64,000 nucleotides of DNA from Verrucomicrobiota bacterium. GTDB lineage: Bacteria > Verrucomicrobiota > Verrucomicrobiia > Limisphaerales > JADLHS01. Both the position numbers and the translations under genes were made by a program. Below, one piece after another: positions 1 to 8,194 of the stretch. Each line of letters opens with the position of its first letter. Position 1 is the first letter of the stretch. The notes below the pieces were generated by a model. That model ran no database searches and was not told the DNA's origin. It saw nothing but the letters and a program-made list of their open reading frames with translations. The stretch covers positions 62,001 to 126,000 of the forward strand of contig JAKQDQ010000090.1 of NCBI GenBank assembly GCA_029573725.1, read 5' to 3'.

Positions 1-852
1 TTGGGTGCCCTTGTTCACTCCGCCCGGCAACACCATCTCCAGGTGCATTTCTGGTATTCCTTCACCTATTACAAATCCCCGCGCAGTCCGGAGTTTAATC
101 CAGAGCACGGCGGCAACCCCGCCTGGGCCGCGCGCCGCGTCCTGCCCGCCAAGACGCCGGGTCAGCCACCCGTGGTATCCGCGCCGATGACCGACGTGTG
201 CCCCATGCACCCCGAAGCGCGCGCCTGGCAGATCAAGCTGTTGGAGGCCATGCTGGAACGGTACCCGGGCATTTCCATTCACATCGAGGAGCCGGGCTTC
301 GGTTATCCAGGCAGTTGCGTCTGCGATCTGTGCCAATCACTCTTTCGCAAAATCTATGGCACGGACCTGGTGGAATCCATCCACACCCCGCAGGCCGAGG
401 ATTTTCGCTGCCTGGGCACGACGGAATTGATCCGCGAACTGCGCGCAAAATTGGCCTCGCGCACGCCGCGCCCCTGCCTTTCCGTCAACGGCGGTCCGCT
501 CTGGCGCAGCGACCGGCAACTCGGACGCGACTGGAAACGCTGGGCGGACCTGGGCTGGCTGGATTATTACGCCGCGCAAAATTACACCGACGATCCGGAC
601 CGCTTCACCCAACTGACCCGGGGTGTCCTCCAGGATCTGCAGCCCTGTCCGGTATTCGTCGGCATCGGAGTGAAATGGAGCGGCGGTGCAACCCCGTTGC
701 CCACGGTGTTGCAGGAAATCGAGCAGGCGCGGAAGCTCGGGGCCTCCGGAGTCGTTCTGTTCAGCGCCACGGCGCTCACTGCCGAGGATTTGGCAAGGCT
801 CAAAGCCGGTCCGTTCCGACAACCCTCCCTGTATCCGGAGGCCCGGCGTTAA
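1..852 (+). CDS. Glycosyl-hydrolase-like (GHL10/family 10-type) protein, 5' partial
   Basis: The reading frame is open from base 1, so the true start lies upstream; the ttg at base 1 is only the first usable codon. The 283 visible residues look like the C-terminal half of a TIM-barrel protein of the glycosyl-hydrolase-like 10 (DUF187) type. Visible pieces are ISIHIEEPGFGYPG followed by a CxxC pair (CVCDLC), the WLDYYAAQNYTDDPDRF strand/loop, and a late barrel strand ending GASGVVLFSATAL. The IEEPGFGY acid cluster is a candidate active-site region. The gene lies 288 bases before a rhamnogalacturonan lyase on the same strand, which suggests a shared role in plant-polysaccharide use. Family assignment is from motif memory; substrate is unknown. 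Confidence 0.6.
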   Translation: MGALVHSARQHHLQVHFWYSFTYYKSPRSPEFNPEHGGNPAWAARRVLPAKTPGQPPVVSAPMTDVCPMHPEARAWQIKLLEAMLERYPGISIHIEEPGFGYPGSCVCDLCQSLFRKIYGTDLVESIHTPQAEDFRCLGTTELIRELRAKLASRTPRPCLSVNGGPLWRSDRQLGRDWKRWADLGWLDYYAAQNYTDDPDRFTQLTRGVLQDLQPCPVFVGIGVKWSGGATPLPTVLQEIEQARKLGASGVVLFSATALTAEDLARLKAGPFRQPSLYPEARR

Positions 853-1140
853 TCGCCGCGCGACGGCAACCCCAGCTTGCCGTCCTTCGTCAAGCGCAGC
901 CGGGGCCACCGCTGATGAAGCCAGATGTCCCCCTTGCGCACCGGGCAGGGCGCAGACATCCGGACGCACCGGGAACGGGAAATGGCTGTGTCCCGACCTC
1001 GATCAGCATTTTCCGGGGTGACAACGATTCAACTTGAATGTCCCGGTCTGTGCGCAAAGAATGCCCCCAATCAATTCAGCCCGGAGCTGGACGACTAGGA
1101 GATGAGCACGAGGCGCGGGTCGCTCGCCGGGGGTTCATTG

Positions 1141-3213
1141 ATGACTGGCAAGACAGCAATCCTGATGTTGACTGCGGCAATGGTTTGGTACGCGGGGTCC
1201 TGCGACGGTCAGAACCAAACCTCCGGACCAGTTCCGGTGCAGTTGCGCGAAACCGGGTCCACCTTTGTTCTCGATAACGACCTGCTACAGGTCCGTATCG
1301 AAAAAGCCACCGGTGAGATCGCCTCTCTCCGTTACCAGGGCCGGGAAATGCTCCTGCCGCCGCTCCCCGGGCGGGTCGCCGGCGCAAAGTGGTTCAACCG
1401 CGGCTCATTTCCCGGCGGCCCCATCAAATCCGCGCGCATCACAATTGCGCCGCAAAACAACGAGGGAATCCGCGCCGAGGTGGCCATTGGGTTTTTCAAC
1501 GCGTCCAACGCTCCCACCGCTCCGGTGGACCTGGAACTGCGCTACGCCCTGGGCCAGGGGGAAAGCGCACTGTACACATACGCAATCTGGATGCATCCGA
1601 CCAATTACCCGGCCTTCAGCATTTCGGAAGCGGGTTTTGCCGCGCGCCTCAATCCGGAGGTGTTCGATTACCTGACCGTCAACGCGCAACGCCGCCGCCA
1701 AATGCCGACGGGTGAGGATTGGGATGCCGGCACACCATTGAATCCTCTGGAAGCGCGCCGGCTCACGACAGGGCCGCATCGGGGCCAGGTCGAATACAAA
1801 TACGATTACGCCGCGCCGCTCTACGAATTGCCCGCTTACGGCTGGGCCAGCACAAAACATCAGGTCGGTCTGTGGTTCATCAACCCGAGTTTTGAATACC
1901 TGGCCGGCGGCCCCACCAAGGTCGAACTGACCGGGTATCTTGATGCCCAGCCCGGCGGCCCGCCCACTCTGGTCAATCTTTGGCTCGGCACCCATTACGG
2001 CGGCAGCTCGCTCGTGGTGGCGGAGCATGAAGACTGGATGAAAATCATTGGTCCGTTCGTGATTTACTGCAATACCGGGGCGGCCCCGGAAAACCTGTGG
2101 CGCGAGGCCCTCCGGCGCGCCCGGTTTGAAGTCGGCAGCTGGCCTTATGAATGGGTCCACCACGCCGCCTATCCAGCCGACGCCGCGCGCGGCACCATCA
2201 GTGGACAAATCCAGGTCAAGGACCCGCTCGATCCGCAATTGCAGGTCAGCAACATGTGGGTGGGCCTGACCGCAGCCAGCTACATTCCCAGCCAACGGCC
2301 GGGCCCGTCAAGCTCCCCGACCTCCACGAACGAGGCGGTCGCCGCCAGCCCCGCGCCGGCCGCCCTGCCGTTGCGCGGCGGGTTCCCGGAGCTCGTTGAC
2401 TGGCAGCGCGACGGTAAATTCTATCAGTTCTGGATTTCCGCCAATCCCAACGGCAAATTCACCCTTCCCAACGTACGCCCCGGCCGTTATCACCTGCACG
2501 CCATGGCCGAGGGGGTCATCGGCGAATTCACGCGCTCGAACATCGTCGTGCGCTCCGGCCAATCCGAACATCTGAATGGGCAAACGTGGACACCGCAACG
2601 CTACGGACGCACGTTGTGGCAGATCGGCGTGCCCGATCGTACCGCGCGAGAGTTTCGTCATGGCGACCACTATTGGCAATGGGGACTGTATCTCGACTAC
2701 CCGAAGGACTTTCCCGAGGACGTGGATTATGTCATCGGCCGCAGCGATTGGCGGCGGGATTGGAACTACGTCCAGCCTCCGCGCCTCCTGACGACCAACC
2801 TGCCACCGGTCAGCGAGGACGGCGAACCGGCCATGGATCTGGCGCAATACATCCGCGTCGGCAGTCGCGAAGTGGAGCCGACCACCTGGACCATTCGCTT
2901 CGGCTTGTCGCAGTCCCCCCAGGGCAAAGCGACGTTGCGCCTCGCCTTCTGCGGGACGAGTGCGGGTTGCCGGGTGGAGGTTTTTGTGAATCACCACCCC
3001 ATTGGCGATACGGGCCTGCTGCCTTCCACCGGCGCGATGCAACAGGATGGCATCCGGGCGTTCTGGGTGGAACGTTCCCTGACCTTCGAGGCGAACCGGC
3101 TGGAAACGGGAGTGAACGTGATCCAGCTGAAATCCCACGCCACCAGTTGGACACAAGGGGTGATGTACGATGTGGTGCGGCTGGAACTGGACGAGCCGCT
3201 CGGCACGGAGTAA
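1141..3213 (+). CDS. Rhamnogalacturonan lyase family protein (polysaccharide lyase family 4)
   Basis: A secreted protein of about 690 residues resembling PL4 rhamnogalacturonan endolyases, which cleave the rhamnogalacturonan I backbone of pectin by beta-elimination. I chose ATG 1141 over 1102 because it starts a clean signal peptide (MTGKTAILMLTAAMVWYAGSC) and has a GGGGG run eight bases upstream. The order fits the family: an N-terminal beta-sandwich (roughly residues 30-320, beginning with the FVLDNDLLQVRIEKATGEI strand), a fibronectin-III-like middle domain, and a C-terminal carbohydrate-binding jelly-roll (about 480-685). Candidate catalytic residues are the Lys in EYKYDY and the His in GTHYGG, by analogy with the fungal enzyme. 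A Ser/Pro/Ala-rich insertion (SSSPTSTNEAVAASPAPAA) interrupts the middle domain. Substrate specificity is inferred. Confidence 0.75.
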   Translation: MTGKTAILMLTAAMVWYAGSCDGQNQTSGPVPVQLRETGSTFVLDNDLLQVRIEKATGEIASLRYQGREMLLPPLPGRVAGAKWFNRGSFPGGPIKSARITIAPQNNEGIRAEVAIGFFNASNAPTAPVDLELRYALGQGESALYTYAIWMHPTNYPAFSISEAGFAARLNPEVFDYLTVNAQRRRQMPTGEDWDAGTPLNPLEARRLTTGPHRGQVEYKYDYAAPLYELPAYGWASTKHQVGLWFINPSFEYLAGGPTKVELTGYLDAQPGGPPTLVNLWLGTHYGGSSLVVAEHEDWMKIIGPFVIYCNTGAAPENLWREALRRARFEVGSWPYEWVHHAAYPADAARGTISGQIQVKDPLDPQLQVSNMWVGLTAASYIPSQRPGPSSSPTSTNEAVAASPAPAALPLRGGFPELVDWQRDGKFYQFWISANPNGKFTLPNVRPGRYHLHAMAEGVIGEFTRSNIVVRSGQSEHLNGQTWTPQRYGRTLWQIGVPDRTAREFRHGDHYWQWGLYLDYPKDFPEDVDYVIGRSDWRRDWNYVQPPRLLTTNLPPVSEDGEPAMDLAQYIRVGSREVEPTTWTIRFGLSQSPQGKATLRLAFCGTSAGCRVEVFVNHHPIGDTGLLPSTGAMQQDGIRAFWVERSLTFEANRLETGVNVIQLKSHATSWTQGVMYDVVRLELDEPLGTE

Positions 3214-3279
3214 TCACCCCCGGGCGGACTGGAGCGGCGCCTCTCCTGCCCTCAGGACCGGACCGGGGCGCGCGTCACC

Positions 3280-4089
3280 TCAACCTTTTTCAATGCAGGC
3301 GTACGCGTTGTGGTTATGAATGCTCTCCTGGTTCTCGGCCTCGACGCGGTACCAGGTGATGTCGGCATGCGCCTTGAGTTTGACCACGATGTTCCGGACC
3401 AGGTCCTCGACGAAAACCGGGTTTTCGTACGCCCGTTCGGTCACGGCTTTCTCATCCACCCGCTTGAGCAGCGTGTAAAGCTCGGAGCTGGCCGAGCTTT
3501 CGATCATGCTGATAATGTCCTCGATCCACACCGGCCGCTTGAAGCGGACCTGCACGGTGACTTCGCCGCGCTGATTGTGTGCGCCGTACTTCGCGATCGC
3601 CTTCGAACACGGACACAGCGTGGTAACATGGGCCCGGACCGTCAGCACGAAATCAATGTCATCGCGGGTGGCCGTCGCATCAAACCGGGCGGTGTAATCC
3701 ATCAGGCTCACCTTGCCCGAAACCGGGGCGCGCTTGGACATGAAGTAGGGAAATTCCATCTCGATCCGCGACGTGGTCGCGTTCAGCTTCTTTTGCAACG
3801 CATACAGAATTTCCGAGATGTTCGCCACGTAGATGATGTCCCCGTGCGCGTTCAACACCTCCACGAACCGGCTCATGTGCGTGCCCTTGAATTCCTTGGG
3901 CAGATCCACAAACAAGCCAACCGTGGCAATCGTGTTCTGGATCGCCCGCGCCTTGTCGCGCACCTGGATGGGGAAACGCAGGCGCCGCACCCCCACCTTG
4001 TCAATGCGGAGCTGCCGGTGATCCCGCTCGCTCTGTTTGTCGGTCAGTTTGACGCGCCGGGACGAATTGGATTTTTTTGCCTGTCGCAC
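3280..4089 (-). CDS. folE2: GTP cyclohydrolase I type IB
   Basis: FolE2 converts GTP to 7,8-dihydroneopterin triphosphate, the first step towards tetrahydrofolate and, through QueD, queuosine. The 269-residue product has the normal family length and the characteristic VTTLCPCSKAIAKYGAHNQRGEV block with the metal-ligand cysteine and histidine, plus the early KGTHMSRFVE segment. It lies alone on the minus strand, convergent with the rhamnogalacturonan lyase gene and divergent from purB. A queD gene, which uses the same dihydroneopterin triphosphate, is found far downstream at 54.2 kb. FolE2 is the metal-promiscuous alternative to zinc-dependent FolE; I see no Zur box that I can defend. Confidence 0.93.
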   Translation of the reverse strand: MRQAKKSNSSRRVKLTDKQSERDHRQLRIDKVGVRRLRFPIQVRDKARAIQNTIATVGLFVDLPKEFKGTHMSRFVEVLNAHGDIIYVANISEILYALQKKLNATTSRIEMEFPYFMSKRAPVSGKVSLMDYTARFDATATRDDIDFVLTVRAHVTTLCPCSKAIAKYGAHNQRGEVTVQVRFKRPVWIEDIISMIESSASSELYTLLKRVDEKAVTERAYENPVFVEDLVRNIVVKLKAHADITWYRVEAENQESIHNHNAYACIEKG

Positions 4090-4231
4090 CGTCGCACCCT
4101 AACAGGACCACCCGCTCAGGCCAAATCAATTCCCCCGGAAATCCAGCGCAATTCCGCCCGCCGGATCGACGCCATCCGTTTCGACACTTCCGTCTTTTTA
4201 ATTTGGTCGTTTTCACTTTTAATTGCACCGC

Positions 4232-5566
4232 ATGATTACGCGCTATTCCCGCCCGGAAATGCGGGCCATTTGGACCGACGAAAACAAGCTCAAGATCTGG
4301 TTGCAGATCGAACTCCTCGCCAGCGAAGCGTTGGTGAAGGAAGGCGTCGTCCCCGCCAAGGATTTCAGGAAAATCAAGGCCGGTTGCGACAAATGGGTGG
4401 CCGACCTGCCCGGTCTCGTCGCGCGCCAGCGCGAACTGGAAAAGACGCTCAATCACGACGTCATTGGCTTCACTACCGCCGTGGCCGAGGCCATTAACGA
4501 CAACGCCAGCCGCTGGTTTCATTTCGGTCTCACCAGCAGCGACGTGGGCGACACCTGCTACGCCGTGCAGATGCAGCAGAGCGCGGACATTCTCATGGCC
4601 GACGTGAAAAAGCTCCTGCCCGTCATCGCCCGCCGCGCGAAGGAACACAAGTTCACGCCCTGCATGGGCCGCAGTCACGGCATCCACGGCGAACCCACGA
4701 CGTTCGGCCTGAAACTGGCGCTCATGTATGACGAGTTCAAACGCGCTCTCCGTCGTTTGGAAACCGTGCGCGAAGTCGTCGGCGTCGGGAAAATCTCCGG
4801 CGCCGTCGGCACGAGCGCGCATTTGTCGCCGCGCGTCGAGGCTTACGTTTGCAAAAAGCTGGGCATTCAACCCGCGCCCATCGCCACGCAGGTCGTGCAG
4901 CGCGACATCCATGCGGAATTTCAAAACACGATAGCGCTCGTCGGCGCGAGCATCGAGCGTTGGGCGGTGGAGTTCCGGCATTTGCAACGCACCGAAGTGC
5001 TCGAAGCCGAAGAGCCGTTCACCAAGGGCCAGAAAGGTTCGAGCGCCATGCCGCACAAGCGCAATCCCATCACCTGGGAACGGCTCACCGGGCTGGCGCG
5101 CGTGCTGCGCGGCAACGCCGTGGCCGCGCTGGAAAACGTCGCCCTCTGGCACGAGCGCGACATCAGCCACAGCAGCGTCGAGCGCATCATCTTTCCGGAC
5201 AGTTGCACGCTGCTCGATTACATGTTCGGTCTGCTCACGCGCCTGATGGACGGCCTCGTCGTGTATCCGGCGAACATGAAGAAGAATCTCGGCCTCTCGC
5301 TTGGCATGTGGAACAGCCAGACGGTGCTGTTGGCGCTCATCCGCAAAGGCCTGACGCGCGAAGCCGCCTACAAACTCGTGCAGGACGCCGCCATGAAAAC
5401 CTGGGAAGTCAAACACGCCGGCCGCGACGACGCGGATTTCGTGGAAATCCTCAAAGCCACGCCGGACGTAGCCAGGCATTTCAAGAAAGGCGAACTGGAG
5501 AAACTTTGCTCGCTGGATTTCCATTTCAAGGAAGTGAACAACCGGTTCAAGAAGCTGGGGCTGTAG
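4232..5566 (+). CDS. purB: Adenylosuccinate lyase
   Basis: PurB catalyses two beta-eliminations in purine synthesis: SAICAR to AICAR plus fumarate, and adenylosuccinate to AMP plus fumarate. The 444-residue protein carries the fumarase/aspartase superfamily signature GSSAMPHKRNP with the mobile catalytic loop, the SSDVGDTC block, and GRSHGIHGEPTTFG with the catalytic His. The track ORF begins at a ttg (4223), but ATG 4232 gives MITRYSRPEMRAIW, the standard family N terminus. A four-helix-bundle gene starts three bases after the stop and is probably cotranscribed. Confidence 0.96.
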   Translation: MITRYSRPEMRAIWTDENKLKIWLQIELLASEALVKEGVVPAKDFRKIKAGCDKWVADLPGLVARQRELEKTLNHDVIGFTTAVAEAINDNASRWFHFGLTSSDVGDTCYAVQMQQSADILMADVKKLLPVIARRAKEHKFTPCMGRSHGIHGEPTTFGLKLALMYDEFKRALRRLETVREVVGVGKISGAVGTSAHLSPRVEAYVCKKLGIQPAPIATQVVQRDIHAEFQNTIALVGASIERWAVEFRHLQRTEVLEAEEPFTKGQKGSSAMPHKRNPITWERLTGLARVLRGNAVAALENVALWHERDISHSSVERIIFPDSCTLLDYMFGLLTRLMDGLVVYPANMKKNLGLSLGMWNSQTVLLALIRKGLTREAAYKLVQDAAMKTWEVKHAGRDDADFVEILKATPDVARHFKKGELEKLCSLDFHFKEVNNRFKKLGL

Positions 5567-5568
5567 TT

Positions 5569-6255
5569 ATGCCAGAAGAAAGGACCAGGAAGGTCAATCC
5601 GACGAAGCGTGCCACTCCACGCGATAATTCGCCCACCCCGCCTTCTCCGTCCTATCCCGGCTTCATTCCGACGCACGGTGGCTACGAAGACCTCCTCGCC
5701 TACCGCAAATCCCAGATCATCTACGATGCCACGGTCCGCTTCTGCGACCGGTTCATAGATCGCAAGTCCCGCACGCACGACCAGATGGTGCAGGCCGCGC
5801 GCAGCGGCAACAAGAACATCTCCGAAGGCAGCCAGGTGTCCGGCACGTCCAAGGAAAGCGAGATCAAACTCACCGGCGTGGCCCGGGGCAGCCTGGAAGA
5901 ACTCCTTGGCGACGACAAAGACTGCCTCCGCCAGCGCGGATTTCGCGAATGGGATAAGAACGACCGCGAAGCCTTATATGTCCGCAAGCTGGGCGCGCGC
6001 AACGACGAGTGCTATGAGGACTACCGTTCGTTCATTGAGAGCCGCCCAGCGGAAACCGTGGCGAACATCCTCATCTGCCTGATTCCGGGGCAACGTCCGG
6101 GGCAGGAACTGGTGGGCGCAAAGCGCGTTCCCGGGCTGGCCGTCCGGATGGCGGCCCTTCCTGACGGAACGCGATCGCCCACCCACTCCCGGCGCGGGCT
6201 TGGTCCGGCCGCCGACCACCGGGCTTACAGATGCTTGCGGGTACGGCCGCGATAG
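5569..6255 (+). CDS. Four-helix-bundle (S23/IVP-like, suffix-type) protein
   Basis: The 228-residue frame opens with ATG two bases after the purB stop. Residues about 35-165 match the 23S-rRNA intervening-sequence type four-helix bundle in its suffix-domain form: GYEDLLAYRKSQIIYDATVRFCDRF, then QMVQAARSGNKNISEGS and GSLEELLGDDKDCLRQRG. The biochemical role of these proteins is unknown. After ANILICLI (about residue 170) the sequence becomes Arg/Pro/Gly-rich and no longer looks like the helical end of the family, so the C-terminal third may be the product of a frameshift. The end overlaps the convergent MFS gene by 31 bases, which supports decay or recent extension of the 3' end. Confidence 0.65.
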   Translation: MPEERTRKVNPTKRATPRDNSPTPPSPSYPGFIPTHGGYEDLLAYRKSQIIYDATVRFCDRFIDRKSRTHDQMVQAARSGNKNISEGSQVSGTSKESEIKLTGVARGSLEELLGDDKDCLRQRGFREWDKNDREALYVRKLGARNDECYEDYRSFIESRPAETVANILICLIPGQRPGQELVGAKRVPGLAVRMAALPDGTRSPTHSRRGLGPAADHRAYRCLRVRPR

Positions 6256-7424
6256 GCGGCCAGGAAGTAGGCGGTCACCCCGCCAACCGCGACTGCGAGC
6301 GCACCCCAGAATTCTGGCCAGCGCGTGGCGTCCGGTCCACCGCACCAGTGAAACCACCAGCCGCAAGCCAGGTAACCGATCAAGTAACCCGCGCCGCTCG
6401 TCATCAGCGTAAGCAACGCCTGGGCGCGGGTGCGCCAGGCCGGGTCCACCCGCTCATTCACGTAAATCTGCGAGGTGGTAAAAAACAAGGTGTAAACGCA
6501 GCCATGCAGCGCGATGCCGGTGATGACCCCCCACTTGAGGTTGAGCATGAACAACCCATAGCGCGCCAGCGCACAGCCCAGGCCCGCCAGCAAAATCCAT
6601 TTCAATCGCCAACGGGCCAGCAACGCGCCCAGCAGGATCATGATGAAAATCTCGGTAATTTGCGATAGCGACATCCAGGCGGCGGATTTGCGCAACCCGA
6701 GCTCGACCAGCTGCGGCGGCGTGTAGGGATAAAACGCCGCCAGCGGAATGTTCAACAGGCAGGCGCAAAGAAAAATGACGCGGTGATCCGGGTGTTGCAA
6801 CAACGTGATGGCATCCAGCCCAAGTCGTTGTTGCCAGGTGAGCCGTCCGGCTGCGGCCGGCGGCGTCACGGCGGGCAGGAACAAAGTAAAGCCGGCCAGC
6901 CCGCCCCAGGTGATGGCCCCGCAAAAGGCGGCGCGCGGCGAACTGTCCGCGTTGAGCAGACTGATCAGCAGACACCCGGCCATCCAGCCGAGCGTCCCCA
7001 GCGCGCGCACCGGGCCGAACTGCCGTTTGGGGGCGTCCATCTGCGCCATCGTAATGGCGGTGGAAACGCTGGTGGTGGGTGCGGAACAGAGATGGTACAG
7101 TTGGATCAACCCCAACACCGCCCAGCCCGGCCATTGCCAGCTGATGGCGAGCCCCACGCCGGCCAGCGTGATCGCCGCGCCCCAGGCGAGCCGCCGCAAC
7201 ACACGCACGGGCGCCATGTGCCGGTCGGCCATCGCCCCGAAAAACAGCGGCGCTACAAAGGCGGCCACGGCCCCGGTGGCGAATGCCAGCGGTTGAATCG
7301 CGGCGTAACCATGGGCGTTCAACACCAGCGTCAACGGCACGGTCCAGGTGGCCAGTCCCATCCATTGGATGAAGAACAACACTGCCAACCGGGCATGCCG
7401 TGGTCGGGAATTTCCGCCTTGCAC
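6225..7424 (-). CDS. MFS transporter, nucleoside/sugar symporter-like
   Basis: A hydrophobic protein with about twelve membrane segments, from RLAVLFFIQWMGLATWTVPLTLVL to the final AVAVGGVTAYFLAAYRG. The LAFATGAVAAFVAPLFFGAMADR segment is the helix2-loop-helix3 signature of the major facilitator superfamily, and the overall look is that of the NupG/LacY-like nucleoside or sugar symporters. The track ORF extends to 7685, but the added N terminus is Arg/Pro-rich without helices, so I favour GTG 7424 (VQGGNSRPRHARLAVLFF), giving 399 residues. No good ribosome-binding site decides the start. It is divergent from hoxE, and any link to the hydrogenase is only positional. Substrate unknown. Confidence 0.75.
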   Translation of the reverse strand: MQGGNSRPRHARLAVLFFIQWMGLATWTVPLTLVLNAHGYAAIQPLAFATGAVAAFVAPLFFGAMADRHMAPVRVLRRLAWGAAITLAGVGLAISWQWPGWAVLGLIQLYHLCSAPTTSVSTAITMAQMDAPKRQFGPVRALGTLGWMAGCLLISLLNADSSPRAAFCGAITWGGLAGFTLFLPAVTPPAAAGRLTWQQRLGLDAITLLQHPDHRVIFLCACLLNIPLAAFYPYTPPQLVELGLRKSAAWMSLSQITEIFIMILLGALLARWRLKWILLAGLGCALARYGLFMLNLKWGVITGIALHGCVYTLFFTTSQIYVNERVDPAWRTRAQALLTLMTSGAGYLIGYLACGWWFHWCGGPDATRWPEFWGALAVAVGGVTAYFLAAYRGRTRKHL

Positions 7425-7651
7425 ACGCACAGGACACACGCGCAGCGCCAAAAAGCAAGCCCTGTCCAGAGCCGGACGCGCAGGACCGCGCCGGTCGGGC
7501 CCGGCACGTCCACAAAAAGCGGTTTGTCTTTCGCAATTTCCGGGAAGCGGCCGCCCCGTTCTGTTCCATAATAACCTCGGCTCGTCGAAGCGTGGGCCGC
7601 TGCAGAGTCGGAAAGGGACAATGAGAGACCTGGCCACCTTCGACGAGTCCG

Positions 7652-8194
7652 ATGGGACGTCCAGGTATGAACGCCATGCTGACAACCCCGACGCGCAAGC
7701 GGCTCCAGACCGCGCTGGAACATGCTTCCGGCGACAAACGCTTCAAGATCCTCGAAGTCCACATGAAGAAGCACCTGTTCCGGCAGGACGCGCTGATTCA
7801 GGTGCTCCACAAGGCTCAGGAACTGTTCGGCTACCTCGAAGACGATTTGCTCCTCTTCATCGCGCACAAACTCAAGCTGCCGCCAAGTCGCGTGTATGGC
7901 GTGGCCACCTTCTATCATTTCTTCACCCTGAAACCCCAGGGCAAACATACCTGCGTCGTGTGCATGGGCACGGCCTGCTACGTCAAGGGAGCGGACAAGG
8001 TCATTGCGGCCATCCAGCAACAGGCAAAAATTCAACCGGGCGAAACCACCCCGAATAATCAGATTTCGCTGTTAACCGCCCGGTGCATCGGTGCGTGTGG
8101 CATTTCTCCCGCCGTGGTTTACGACGGGGTGGTTACGCCGCACGCCACGCCGGAATCGGCCGTGGCCCGAATTGAACAGTGGATGACGCCATGA
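7652..8194 (+). CDS. hoxE: Bidirectional [NiFe] hydrogenase diaphorase subunit HoxE
   Basis: HoxE is the NuoE-like thioredoxin-fold subunit that binds one [2Fe-2S] cluster in NAD-linked bidirectional hydrogenase. Cluster cysteines are visible as CMGTACY and CIGACG in the C-terminal half, preceded by the family helix FGYLEDDLLLFIAHKL and the VYGVATFYHFF block. ATG codons at 7652, 7667 and 7676 are all possible; GGGA eight bases before 7667 makes that start attractive. The gene opens the hoxEFUYH operon and overlaps hoxF by four bases (ATGA). The roughly 230-base divergent region upstream presumably holds the operon promoter, but I could not assign -10/-35 boxes. Confidence 0.93.
   Translation: MGRPGMNAMLTTPTRKRLQTALEHASGDKRFKILEVHMKKHLFRQDALIQVLHKAQELFGYLEDDLLLFIAHKLKLPPSRVYGVATFYHFFTLKPQGKHTCVVCMGTACYVKGADKVIAAIQQQAKIQPGETTPNNQISLLTARCIGACGISPAVVYDGVVTPHATPESAVARIEQWMTP

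Noticed and set aside
853-1100. Short minus-strand frame ending VRKGDIWLHQRWPRLRLTKDGKLGLPSRGD just after the first gene
   Set aside because: It looks protein-like over 30 residues but has no clear start, no ribosome-binding site and no family I recognise; upstream codons in frame are not convincing. A BLASTX would decide.
4001-5524. 507-aa minus-strand ORF opposite purB
   Set aside because: It is an antisense shadow of purB caused by high GC; the plus frame is an unambiguous adenylosuccinate lyase.
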